Source: a bacterium
Lineage (GTDB): Bacteria > Patescibacteriota > Patescibacteriia > Patescibacteriales > GWC2-42-12
Reading direction: 5' to 3'
Assembly (NCBI GenBank): GCA_030650415.1
Contig: JAUSEG010000040.1
Location: 1-34,126 of the forward strand
Length of the DNA stretch: 34,126 bases
Each line of letters begins with the position of its first letter. The stretch's first letter is position 1. Positions 1-6,881 of the stretch are shown here, piece by piece. The translations under genes and the position numbers were made by a program. The notes beneath the pieces are model-generated. The model saw only the letters and a program-made list of their open reading frames with translations, was not told the DNA's origin and did no database searches.

Positions 1-26
1 GCCGTAAAAACAAAATAAAAACAGCC

Positions 27-47
27 CTTGCCGCCTGCGGCGGCAAG
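27..47. repeat. Perfect GC-rich hairpin
   Basis: Nine-base arms cttgccgcc and ggcggcaag flank a three-base loop. On the minus strand a T-rich tract follows a few bases later, so it could act as a terminator. It also resembles the GC-rich palindromic repeats found elsewhere in the window. The remaining bases 1-149 show no gene. Confidence 0.5.
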
Positions 48-149
48 AGATAAAATAGAAGCAACCTTTACAAATTAACGCGCAAATTCATTAAAAACCA
101 CTTTCCAATTTGGGTATCATTTTAGAATTAGAGAATACTTAATCGGCAT

Positions 150-182
150 AAAAAGGGGCGCCGCTAAATCAATAGGGCGCCC
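150..182 (-). terminator. Terminator of the response regulator gene
   Basis: On the minus strand, gggcgcc and ggcgccc arms enclose a loop of about 12 bases and are followed by a short T run. It begins just downstream of the stop of the response regulator. Confidence 0.7.
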
Positions 183-193
183 GAGGAAGCGAT

Positions 194-580
194 TTACGCT
201 TCGGTCAAAAGGGTTTGAACCATGTCTCGCAGCTTGGCGAGATCAAATGGCTTGGGTAGAAAATCGTCAGCCCCGGCGGCCATAACGATCGATTCCACCT
301 CCTCACGGTGGTCGCTACCGCTCATGGCGATAATCTTGATCTTTGGAAAGGCCGGTCGATCGTTTAGACGAATCCAGTCGATGACTTCTTTGCCTCCCAT
401 CCTGGGCATTTCGTAGTCAGCAAAGACCAAGTTGGGATTATATGCCTCAATCAGGCCTATGCCTTCCTTGCCGTCACCGGCCGGCAGGATCTTCATAAAT
501 CCCATCCGCGCCAAGACCAGAATCAGAGTATTCCGAACGACTTTATCATCATCGATTACCAAGATTACATTTGTGGTCAT
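194..580 (-). CDS. Stand-alone receiver-domain response regulator
   Basis: A 128-residue CheY-like protein made only of a phosphoacceptor receiver domain. Visible hallmarks are the acidic cluster D10-D12, the phosphorylation site D55 in FADYEMPRMGG, a Ser in the MSGS strand and the conserved Lys of LPKPF. There is no DNA-binding or enzymatic output domain, so it would act by protein-protein contact after phosphorylation by a histidine kinase; none is encoded nearby. I start it at the ATG at 578-580 because MTTNVILVIDDD is the normal beginning of a receiver. The longer open frame up to 721 adds 47 residues of low-complexity, non-receiver sequence. Codon use is more GC-rich than in neighbours such as tsaD, and it has its own terminator, so it may be acquired. 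Family call is secure; pathway is unknown. Confidence 0.9.
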   Translation of the reverse strand: MTTNVILVIDDDKVVRNTLILVLARMGFMKILPAGDGKEGIGLIEAYNPNLVFADYEMPRMGGKEVIDWIRLNDRPAFPKIKIIAMSGSDHREEVESIVMAAGADDFLPKPFDLAKLRDMVQTLLTEA

Positions 581-724
581 TTTTTTGTTTATTTTCGGGT
601 TTTTGTTTGTTGTTTTCTGTCGTCTTGTTTCATTTTCAAAACCACCAAGGACTGGATAGTTCTGAACGAAATTTTGAAAGAGCAGATTATAAATAGTAGC
701 ATAAAAATCAAAACCTGGCAAGCC

Positions 725-754
725 TTGACATAAAATTACAAATTGGGCTAATAT
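725..754 (+). promoter_or_regulatory. Sigma70-like promoter of the Gfo/Idh gene
   Basis: TTGACA at 725-730 and TAATAT at 749-754 are separated by 18 bases. The predicted start of transcription falls at a perfect hairpin (761-779; arms ttgcggta and taccgcaa), so the mRNA would begin with a stem-loop. Confidence 0.5.
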
Positions 755-837
755 AAAACATTGCGGTAAAATACCGCAATAACAAAAAACCCGCCAAAAA
801 GCGGAAAAACCAAAACCAAAACAAAAGACAGAACATC

Positions 838-2037
838 ATGAGACCATTAAACGTCGGACTAATCGGCGGCGGCAAAGGCGCCTTCATCGTTCAACCTCAC
901 CAGAAAGCCATCCATATGGACGGCACCCGCCGCGTCGTCGCCGGCGCGCTCTTCCCCGATCCAAAGATCGCGCTCGAAGAGGCCGCCAACTGGCCATACC
1001 CGATCAGGGGCTATGGCTCCTACGACGAGATGATCGCGGCCAACGCGACTCTGCCCGCGGATGAGAAACTCGACTACATCTTGATTGTCACACCCAATCA
1101 CGTTCACTTCGACCCGGCCATGAAGGCCATCGAAGCCTGCATCCCGGTCTTCTGCGAGAAACCGCTCTGCCTGAATCTCAAAGAGGCCAATCGGCTCGTG
1201 AATGCCGTGCGCGAAGCCAATATTCCCTTCGGCGTGGCCCACACCTACCTTGGCCACTGGACCACCCGCTTCTCACGCTACATCGTGAGTCAGGGTTTGC
1301 TCGGCAGAATCCGCTGGGTGGACAGCTCCTACATCCAGGGCTGGCTCGCCACCAAGCTGGAAGGCACCGGCTGCCAGCAGGCTGATTGGCGCGTTGATCC
1401 CAAGCGCGCCGGCGGCTCCGGTTGCGGCGGCGACATCGGCACTCATGCCTTGATGCATCTCCGCTACATCACTGGCCTGGATGTCACCAAAGTCTCGGCG
1501 CACCTCGAAACCTTCGTGGAAGGACGCGCGCTGGACGACCACTTCACGGCCTATTGCCAGCTCTCGAACGGCGGCAAAGCCCTGGTCCGCGCCTCGCAGA
1601 TCTGCATCGGCTCTAAGAATGACCTCGGCATCACCATCGCCTGTACCAAGGGTACGCTCGTCTGGAAACAGGAGAATCCCGAGGCGGTTACCATTCATCT
1701 GGCCGACCAACCCGACCGCGTCTATTACCGCGGCGCGGTTAAGGCGGGGGACGGCTTCCTGCCCGAGAACGACAACTGGCTCGATACCTTGCTCAAGGAA
1801 CCGACTATTCCGGCCGGGCACGGTGAAGCCTTCCATGACGCCTTCGCCCGCCTGCATCGCTTCTTTGAAGCCGACGTGCGCAAATGGCAAGTCGGCCAAC
1901 CGTTCGCTCGCGACGGCTCGAACTACGCCAACATCGAAGACGGCTGGATGGGGCTCGACTTCATCCAGGCCTGCGTGGAAAGCAGTAAAAGAAACGGTGA
2001 GTGGATGAACCTGGGGAAGCCGAATTCGGAACCATAA
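838..2037 (+). CDS. Gfo/Idh/MocA family NAD(P)-dependent oxidoreductase
   Basis: A 399-residue oxidoreductase of the glucose-fructose oxidoreductase / inositol dehydrogenase / MocA family. Residues 1-130 are a Rossmann fold with [11 protein letters not shown] near the N-terminus. CEKPLCL carries the family's catalytic-type Lys (K108). The C-terminal alpha/beta domain has [11 protein letters not shown] with D199 and H203 in the usual DxxxH arrangement. Such enzymes oxidise or reduce sugars, inositols or sugar-derived acids in the cytoplasm; the substrate cannot be read from sequence. The gene stands alone between its own promoter and a double hairpin terminator. Its codons are strongly GC-biased at third positions, unlike tsaD or the copper genes, which suggests transfer from a larger bacterium. 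No sugar pathway genes are adjacent. Confidence 0.92.
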   Translation: MRPLNVGLIGGGKGAFIVQPHQKAIHMDGTRRVVAGALFPDPKIALEEAANWPYPIRGYGSYDEMIAANATLPADEKLDYILIVTPNHVHFDPAMKAIEACIPVFCEKPLCLNLKEANRLVNAVREANIPFGVAHTYLGHWTTRFSRYIVSQGLLGRIRWVDSSYIQGWLATKLEGTGCQQADWRVDPKRAGGSGCGGDIGTHALMHLRYITGLDVTKVSAHLETFVEGRALDDHFTAYCQLSNGGKALVRASQICIGSKNDLGITIACTKGTLVWKQENPEAVTIHLADQPDRVYYRGAVKAGDGFLPENDNWLDTLLKEPTIPAGHGEAFHDAFARLHRFFEADVRKWQVGQPFARDGSNYANIEDGWMGLDFIQACVESSKRNGEWMNLGKPNSEP

Positions 2038-2077
2038 CAAACTAGCCAAGCGGACTAACCAAGGAAAATTTAAAAAC

Positions 2078-2145
2078 GCCAGTCCTCAAAAGACTGGCCT
2101 AACTCAAACCCTTCAAGCAACCAATCGCTTGAAGGGTCTTTTTTA
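2078..2145 (+). terminator. Double-hairpin terminator after the Gfo/Idh gene
   Basis: A first stem (gccagtc/gactggc, 2078-2098) is followed by an 11-bp stem (acccttcaagc/gcttgaagggt, 2108-2137) and a T run. The T run overlaps the stop codon of tsaD, which is read from the other strand. Confidence 0.8.
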
Positions 2146-3300
2146 TATAAACTCTTTATTCGGTTCGGTCTTTAATTTTTGCCAAGGCGTAAAGTCTTTT
2201 CTCTTGGCGCGAAAATAGCCGGCCGCGGCGATCATGGCCGCGTTATCCGTGCAATATTTAAACTCGGGAATTATTAATTTAGCGCCATCCAATCTATTTT
2301 TTACGGCTTGCGCTAACTGATTTCTCAATTCAAGATTCGCGGCTACGCCTCCGGACAACATAATAGTTTGGCAGTTAAAATCTCTGGCGGCTTTTACGAT
2401 TTTAGAAACTAAAACCTCAACCGCGGCTTGCTCAAATTCATACGCATAACCGGAAATTCTCTTTTTCCAGATCTTATCTCTTTGTATGGCGTACCAAAGC
2501 GCCGTCTTTAACCCGGAAAATGAAAAATCATAATCGCCGGAATTAATCATCGGCCTGGGCAAGCTTATATCTTTCAACTTCTTGCCTCTAGCTTTTACCG
2601 CTTCGGCCGCGACCGCCGGCCCGCCCGGATAACCTAAGCCGAGAAGTTGCGCGGCTTTATCAAAAGCCTCGCCGGCCGCGTCGTCACGCGTCTCGCCCAG
2701 CACTCGATATTTTCCATGTCCGCTCATTAAAACTAACATCGTATGCCCGCCGGACACCGTCAAAATAATCGCTGGAAATTTAATTTTATCTTGTATTTTG
2801 TATTTTGTATTTTGTATTCGTTTGGAAATTGAAAATTGAAAATTGAAAATTTCGCTAATTGGCCTTAGCCAATTCGCGTAGATATGCCCTTCAATATGAT
2901 TAACTGCTACGACCGGCGAGCCCCAAGCATAGGCCAAGGTCTTAGCCGTTTCCACCCCCACCAATAACGAAGTCACCAAACCCGGTCCAACCGTCACCGC
3001 GATCGCATCGATTTTTTTAGCCCCCTTTAATAAAGAGCCTGTCCCGAGCTCACCGAGGGAGGGTAAGGGGGATTTAATTCCAGCCTTTGCCAGCGCCTCA
3101 TTAACCACCGGCAAAATATTTAAAACATGCTCGCGCGCCGCCACTTCCGGCACCACGCCGCCGTATTTTTTATGAATCTCAATTTGCGATGACACCACGT
3201 TTGATAAAACCTCCACCTTATCGCCAACACCGCGCACTACCGAAGCCGCGGTTTCATCGCAAGATGTTTCTATACCAAGTATAATAAGTTGTTTTTTCAT
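2143..3300 (-). CDS. tsaD: tRNA N6-adenosine threonylcarbamoyltransferase TsaD
   Basis: TsaD transfers the threonylcarbamoyl group from TC-AMP to A37 of ANN-decoding tRNAs, together with TsaB and TsaE. Seen here are the N-terminal GIETSCDETAAS, the metal-binding NHIEGHIYAN, the VSGGHTMLV nucleotide-site segment, KAAQLLGLGYPGGP, and LSGGVAAN plus YCTDNAAMIA near the C-terminus. At 385 residues it is about 40 longer than a typical TsaD of roughly 340. The excess corresponds to two repeat-derived in-frame inserts: residues about 77-94 (containing [10 protein letters not shown]) and about 148-171 (containing NFQFSIS). The conserved motifs around the inserts are intact, so the gene is probably functional. 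The stop overlaps the T run of the convergent terminator. Confidence 0.95.
   Translation of the reverse strand: MKKQLIILGIETSCDETAASVVRGVGDKVEVLSNVVSSQIEIHKKYGGVVPEVAAREHVLNILPVVNEALAKAGIKSPLPSLGELGTGSLLKGAKKIDAIAVTVGPGLVTSLLVGVETAKTLAYAWGSPVVAVNHIEGHIYANWLRPISEIFNFQFSISKRIQNTKYKIQDKIKFPAIILTVSGGHTMLVLMSGHGKYRVLGETRDDAAGEAFDKAAQLLGLGYPGGPAVAAEAVKARGKKLKDISLPRPMINSGDYDFSFSGLKTALWYAIQRDKIWKKRISGYAYEFEQAAVEVLVSKIVKAARDFNCQTIMLSGGVAANLELRNQLAQAVKNRLDGAKLIIPEFKYCTDNAAMIAAAGYFRAKRKDFTPWQKLKTEPNKEFI
2791..2860 (-). repeat. AT-rich repeat inserted in frame in tsaD
   Basis: Short tandem units of the types ttttcaa and tacaaaa on the coding strand. They encode NFQFSIS followed by a Gln/Asn/Lys-rich stretch that has no counterpart in ordinary TsaD. 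A related segment encodes the same NFQFSIS in valS at 30937-30956. Confidence 0.75.
3021..3071 (-). repeat. Palindrome-bounded 51-bp repeat inserted in frame in tsaD
   Basis: On the coding strand the segment is bounded by cccccTT and AAggggg arms and contains a 28-base core that recurs identically in copA (7451-7479 region). It is read in the same frame in both, giving [10 protein letters not shown]. Its length is a multiple of three. Confidence 0.8.
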
Positions 3301-3370
3301 TGAAAATTTTAAATTAAAAATTGAAAATTAATACTATCTTAACCCAAAACTCCTGAAAAAACAAGCCTAT

Positions 3371-3398
3371 TTGACAAAATAATTATATGCTCTATACT
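3371..3398 (+). promoter_or_regulatory. Promoter of the copper operon
   Basis: Consensus TTGACA at 3371-3376 and TATACT at 3393-3398 with a 16-base spacer, about 65 bases upstream of csoR. Transcription would start near 3405, inside the putative operator that follows. Confidence 0.7.
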
Positions 3399-3405
3399 GA
3401 ACTAT

Positions 3406-3424
3406 ATACCCCCACCCCAGGTAT
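3406..3424 (+). promoter_or_regulatory. Candidate CsoR operator
   Basis: ATACC and GGTAT half-sites are separated by nine C-rich bases (CCCACCCCA). CsoR operators are typically pseudo-palindromes with TACC/GGTA-type arms and a G/C-run centre. This one lies at the predicted transcription start, so apo-CsoR bound here would block the operon and Cu(I) would release it. Confidence 0.55.
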
Positions 3425-3463
3425 TGATATGGCAAGATTTTTCTTAATTCATAATTCAATTTT

Positions 3464-3736
3464 ATGACCCCGCAAAAAACCAAAGCCTTAATCAATTTTA
3501 AAAAAACCAAGAGCCTGATGGAAAAGATTATCCAAATGGTGGAGACCGATGAATATTGCGTAAATGTCATGCAGCAAAACCTGGCGGCTATCGGCTTATT
3601 GCGCTCGGCTCACGAAATGCTGATGGAAGGGCATCTAAACAGCTGCTTTAAAATGGCTTTTGAAACTAAAAACTCCCTTAAGCAAAAGCAGATGACTAAC
3701 GAAATATTAAAAGTCACTAAACTATTTAATAAATAA
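3464..3736 (+). CDS. csoR: CsoR-family copper-sensing repressor
   Basis: A 90-residue all-helical metal-sensitive repressor. The Cu(I)-binding triad of CsoR is present with exact spacing: C32, then 24 residues, H57, three residues, C61 (HLNSC). The helix-2 region LAAIGLLRSAH is also typical of the family. CsoR forms tetramers that bind DNA without a classical HTH and release it on Cu(I) binding. It is the first gene of a run of copper genes on the same strand and is preceded by a promoter with a matching pseudo-palindrome, so it most likely represses its own operon. The paired Cys/His ligands argue against the formaldehyde- (FrmR) and nickel-responsive (RcnR) relatives. Confidence 0.92.
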   Translation: MTPQKTKALINFKKTKSLMEKIIQMVETDEYCVNVMQQNLAAIGLLRSAHEMLMEGHLNSCFKMAFETKNSLKQKQMTNEILKVTKLFNK

Positions 3737-3740
3737 TTAT

Positions 3741-3968
3741 ATGATGTATTATAACTTTCCTCTTTTTGGCTTTTTCATGCCTCTATATATGATTATCGTT
3801 TGGATTATCATTATCGGTGGCATCGCGCTTCTAATAAACTGGTCGATTAAACAAAATCAGCCGGGTAAAATCAACGAGAAATCGGCTCTGGATATTTTAA
3901 GAGAACGGTATGCCAAAGGTGAAATTGATCAAAGAGAATTTGAGGCTAAGAAAAAAAAATTAAGCTAA
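3741..3968 (+). CDS. Small membrane protein with SHOCT domain
   Basis: A 75-residue protein with one hydrophobic segment (about residues 10-34) followed by a C-terminal SHOCT motif (ALDILRERYAKGEIDQREFEAKKKKL). SHOCT is a short C-terminal domain of unclear role, often attached to membrane segments and found near metal-resistance genes. It starts four bases after the csoR stop and so is translated from the same mRNA. Two adjacent Met codons (3741 and 3744) are both possible starts. Confidence 0.85.
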   Translation: MMYYNFPLFGFFMPLYMIIVWIIIIGGIALLINWSIKQNQPGKINEKSALDILRERYAKGEIDQREFEAKKKKLS

Positions 3969-4025
3969 AACTTAATGTCTTTACGAAAATTATAAAGACG
4001 TATATAATGTAATTGTTTCCACGAT

Positions 4026-4454
4026 ATGCCAAAAAACATCACTAAAATTTATCAGCGAACCGCCTTTATAATATTGGCCATTATTATTTCTGGCCTGCTT
4101 AATATTTGCTTGTTTACTTTCCAGGCCAAGGCCTCGACTGCCCCTATGCCGACACCTAAATTAAATTTTGCTTATGATAACGAAGGCGATTGTATCGCCA
4201 AACCCCTGCCCGAACCCAGGGAAACCATCAATCGAGCAGCCGCGCCCATGCCGGCATGTTGCCTGGCGCAAAACCGTAATTATAATGCCGTGGTAAATAC
4301 GGCCAACGACAAATCAACTCCGGCTTTCACCGATCTGGTAATGTTACCGGCAGACAACACATATTTTGAAAATTACTCTACTAATTATACTTCACGATTA
4401 GCCTATCCTCCGCCAGCGGGCTTAGCGCTGGCTTCAATCGTCATTAGAGAATAA
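4026..4454 (+). CDS. Small secreted or membrane-anchored protein of unknown function
   Basis: A 142-residue protein with a basic N-terminus and a hydrophobic segment (about residues 12-33) ending in FQAKAS, which fits a signal peptide or an N-terminal anchor. The mature part is rich in Ala, Pro, Asn and Thr, with several Met-Pro pairs (APMPTP, APMPAC) and one CC pair. I recognise no domain. Its position in the copper operon and the Cys/Met content are consistent with an extracytoplasmic copper-binding role, but that is only inference. Confidence 0.7.
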   Translation: MPKNITKIYQRTAFIILAIIISGLLNICLFTFQAKASTAPMPTPKLNFAYDNEGDCIAKPLPEPRETINRAAAPMPACCLAQNRNYNAVVNTANDKSTPAFTDLVMLPADNTYFENYSTNYTSRLAYPPPAGLALASIVIRE

Positions 4455-4467
4455 ACTTAATCAATCC

Positions 4468-4525
4468 GCCTCCGGACAAAAGATTTTTAGCATTGGGAAA
4501 ATGCTAATTTCGCCGGTGGCTTTTT
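4468..4525 (+). terminator. Nested hairpin with T run inside the copper operon (possible attenuator)
   Basis: An outer stem pairs GCCTCCGG (4468-4475) with CCGGTGGC (4513-4520), one mismatch. An inner stem is tagcatt/aatgcta (4488-4506). Five T follow. It may partly stop transcription between the small secreted protein and the large fusion gene. Confidence 0.5.
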
Positions 4526-4547
4526 AATTAATTTTAATTCTTTCAAT

Positions 4548-6443
4548 ATGACTAATGTTCAAAAACTTACTGTGCCGATTAAGGGCATGCATTGCAAATC
4601 CTGCGAAATTCTGGTTGAAGAGGAGCTAAAAGAAGTAAAAAATGTAGAAAAGGTCGTGGTCAATCACCTAAAGGACACGGCGGAAATTTATTACCATAAA
4701 AAAAGCCCAGACCTAGAGGCTATAAAGGCGGCCATAGAAAAAGCCGGCTATAGTTTAGGTAAAGAAGAAAAAAAGGGCTGGTTTAGTAAAAACAAAGATG
4801 ATTATCGGGAACTGGGCGTAGCCGCGCTCTTTTTAGTCGGTCTCTACTATATACTTAAAGGTCTGGGCCTAACCAGTTTAAACATTCTGCCATCGGGTAG
4901 CGACGGCGGCATCACCGTCTCGTTAATTTTACTTATCGGTTTAACCGCTGGTTTTTCCACTTGCATGGCCTTGGTCGGCGGCTTGGTTTTGGGTCTGTCT
5001 TCAAGACACAATGAACTGCATCCCGAAGCCACGGCTATGGAAAAATTCCGACCGCATTTATTCTTTAATTTAGGCCGGGTTCTAGGTTATACTTTGCTCG
5101 GCACGCTCTTAGGCCTCCTAGGTTCCGCCATCCAACTATCCACTTTTTCTTTAGGCATTCTAACTATTTTTGTCGGCCTGGTTATGCTTATTATGGGACT
5201 CCAGCTCGTAGAAATTTTCCCCTGGGCCAATAAACTGAAGCTTACCCTGCCTAAAGGCCTGAGCCGCGTTTTGGGCATCGGCGGCCATCAGAAAGAATAC
5301 AGCCATAAAAGTTCAGCCATCTTAGGCGCCTCAACTTTCTTTTTGCCATGCGGCTTTACCCAGGCCATGCAAGTCATAGCCATCAGCACCGGCAGCTTTT
5401 TCTACGGCGGAGTCGTCATGGGTCTATTCGCCTTAGGTACTGTCCCCGGGCTTTTAAGCTTAGGCGGCTTAACCTCCGCGGTTAAAGGCGCCTTCGCGCG
5501 AAAATTCTTTAAGTTCGCCGGCCTGGTAGTCTTACTTTTTGCCTTATTTAATATTTCCAATGGGCTGGGTTTAACCGGCCTGAACTTGGCTTACGGCCAA
5601 GCGGAAAATATAAATCTAAACGACCCGAATGTAACCCTGGAAAACGGCGTGCAGATTGTCAGGATGAAAGAACTAGCCAACGGCTACTCGCCTAATAACT
5701 TTACTATTAAGCAAGGTATTCCGGTTAGATGGATAATCGACGCCCAAGCCCCATATTCCTGCGCTTCCAGCTTGGTTATGTCTAAGTATAATATCCGCAA
5801 AACTCTGGTTAAAGGCGAAAATATTATTGAATTCACTCCCAAAGAAATCGGCCGTATTCCTTTCTCCTGCTCCATGGGCATGTACACGGGCGTTTTTAAT
5901 GTCGTTGATAAAAATGGCCAAGCGCCAACGACCATCAATTTAAATTCAACGCCAACCGCCAAGGCCAGCGCTGGTGGCTGCGGCGGAGGCGGAGCAGCAA
6001 CGGCCAGCGCGGGTGGCGGAGGCGGTTGTGGAGGCGGCGGCGCGGCTAGCGGTGCATCAGCCGGCGGTTGCGGAGGCGGTTCGGGCGGCGGGGGTTGCGG
6101 TTGCGGCGGAGGCGGAGCGCAAATTAAAAAAGACGCGACTGATACTATCGCGGAAGTTCAGGGCGACACGCAAATAATTAACGCTACTTACACAGCTAGC
6201 AATTTTTTGCAGCCAAATTCCTATAAAGTTAAAGCTGGCACCAAAGTAAAATTTAATATTGACGTTAAAGACGACGGTCGGGGTTGCGGTTACGCCATCA
6301 TGATCCCGGGGTTATATAATAACGCAGTTCCGCTTAAAGCCGGCCAGCCGATCACTATGGAATTTACGCCCACGGCTAGAGGTGATTACGAAATTACCTG
6401 TGGCATGCAAATGATAACCTTTGGTACCATTATTGTAGAATAA
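4548..6443 (+). CDS. HMA - SafE-like membrane - cupredoxin - Gly/Cys-rich - cupredoxin fusion protein
   Basis: A 631-residue multidomain protein. Residues 1-75 are a heavy-metal-associated domain with GMHCKSC (C16, C19). Residues about 85-350 hold six to seven hydrophobic helices resembling the TauE/SafE or UreH-like membrane domain, with Cys in GFSTCMALVGG and FFLPCGFTQAMQ. Residues about 365-455 form a cupredoxin-like domain ending in SCSMGMYTG. Residues about 475-525 are almost only Gly, Ala, Ser and five Cys. The last about 90 residues are a second cupredoxin-like domain ending in CGMQM. The C-x-M-x-M endings are plausible copper ligands. Cu(I) would be received by the cytosolic HMA, moved by or near the membrane domain, and bound outside by the cupredoxins. 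Each part is a known family; I do not know a characterised protein with this exact order. Confidence 0.85.
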   Translation: MTNVQKLTVPIKGMHCKSCEILVEEELKEVKNVEKVVVNHLKDTAEIYYHKKSPDLEAIKAAIEKAGYSLGKEEKKGWFSKNKDDYRELGVAALFLVGLYYILKGLGLTSLNILPSGSDGGITVSLILLIGLTAGFSTCMALVGGLVLGLSSRHNELHPEATAMEKFRPHLFFNLGRVLGYTLLGTLLGLLGSAIQLSTFSLGILTIFVGLVMLIMGLQLVEIFPWANKLKLTLPKGLSRVLGIGGHQKEYSHKSSAILGASTFFLPCGFTQAMQVIAISTGSFFYGGVVMGLFALGTVPGLLSLGGLTSAVKGAFARKFFKFAGLVVLLFALFNISNGLGLTGLNLAYGQAENINLNDPNVTLENGVQIVRMKELANGYSPNNFTIKQGIPVRWIIDAQAPYSCASSLVMSKYNIRKTLVKGENIIEFTPKEIGRIPFSCSMGMYTGVFNVVDKNGQAPTTINLNSTPTAKASAGGCGGGGAATASAGGGGGCGGGGAASGASAGGCGGGSGGGGCGCGGGGAQIKKDATDTIAEVQGDTQIINATYTASNFLQPNSYKVKAGTKVKFNIDVKDDGRGCGYAIMIPGLYNNAVPLKAGQPITMEFTPTARGDYEITCGMQMITFGTIIVE

Positions 6444-6453
6444 TTAACTTATT

Positions 6454-6534
6454 TGTCATTCTGGAGGGAGCGTCAGCGACCGATAGAATCTCTCGAGATG
6501 CTATCGCTTCACTTCGTTACGCTCCAGCATGACA
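6454..6534. repeat. Intergenic palindromic repeat (tgtcattctgg family)
   Basis: Outer arms tgtcattctgga and tccagcatgaca-type ends enclose an inner gatagaatc/gatgctatc stem. The same family recurs inside valS at 31468-31555 (full) and 31866-31894 (right half). Confidence 0.8.
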
Positions 6535-6544
6535 TTACAATCAT

Positions 6545-6748
6545 ATGAAAATACAATTCAAAATAACCAATATGACTTGCGCTTCCTGCGCCTTAGTCAA
6601 TGAAAAAAATTTGCTGAAAGCCAAAGGCGTATTGAGCGCCAAGGTTGATTTCGCTAGCGGCCAGGCCGAAGTGGAATACGACGAAAAAACTATCGGCGAA
6701 CAAAAAATTAAGGAGCTAATAACTAAAAACGGCTACGGCGTAATATAA
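6545..6748 (+). CDS. Stand-alone HMA copper chaperone (CopZ-like)
   Basis: A 67-residue ferredoxin-like HMA domain with the metal-binding MTCASC motif (Cys at residues 13 and 16) and the usual C-terminal KNGYGV. Proteins of this size act as cytosolic Cu(I) chaperones that hand the metal to the HMA domains or entry site of CopA-type ATPases. The gene lies between the fusion protein and copA. It is separated from copA by a 108-bp inverted repeat, so its mRNA may be partly uncoupled from copA. Confidence 0.88.
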   Translation: MKIQFKITNMTCASCALVNEKNLLKAKGVLSAKVDFASGQAEVEYDEKTIGEQKIKELITKNGYGVI

Positions 6749-6758
6749 TAATGAAGGC

Positions 6759-6866
6759 GCCGGACAAAGCTTTTGGTTTTGAGCGCATACGAAATTGTTT
6801 GTATTTTTCTTTCAAAGAAAAATACCCAAATTTCGTCTAAGTGAAAAACCAAAAGCTTTGTCCGGC
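6759..6866. repeat. Long imperfect inverted repeat between copZ-like gene and copA
   Basis: Arms of about 22 bases (gccggacaaagcttttggtt at the left and its complement at the right) enclose a second inverted pair around acgaaatt and aaatttcgt with an inner ttttctttcaaagaaaa stem. The whole segment can fold into one long hairpin. It could be a MITE-like insertion or an mRNA-processing structure. Confidence 0.75.
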
Positions 6867-6881
6867 AAAAACTAAATATAT

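Noticed and set aside
194-721. Longer N-terminus for the response regulator
   Set aside because: The added 47 residues lie upstream of the normal receiver start and read as AT-rich leader sequence.
859-2049. Long minus-strand open frames opposite the Gfo/Idh gene
   Set aside because: They are antisense shadows of a GC-rich gene; the plus-strand frame has all family motifs.
2791-2860. A CRISPR-like short tandem array in tsaD
   Set aside because: The units are short AT-rich tandem copies without spacers and are translated as part of TsaD.
3464-3736. FrmR or RcnR instead of CsoR
   Set aside because: The Cys-x24-His-x3-Cys spacing and the copper gene context favour the Cu(I) sensor.
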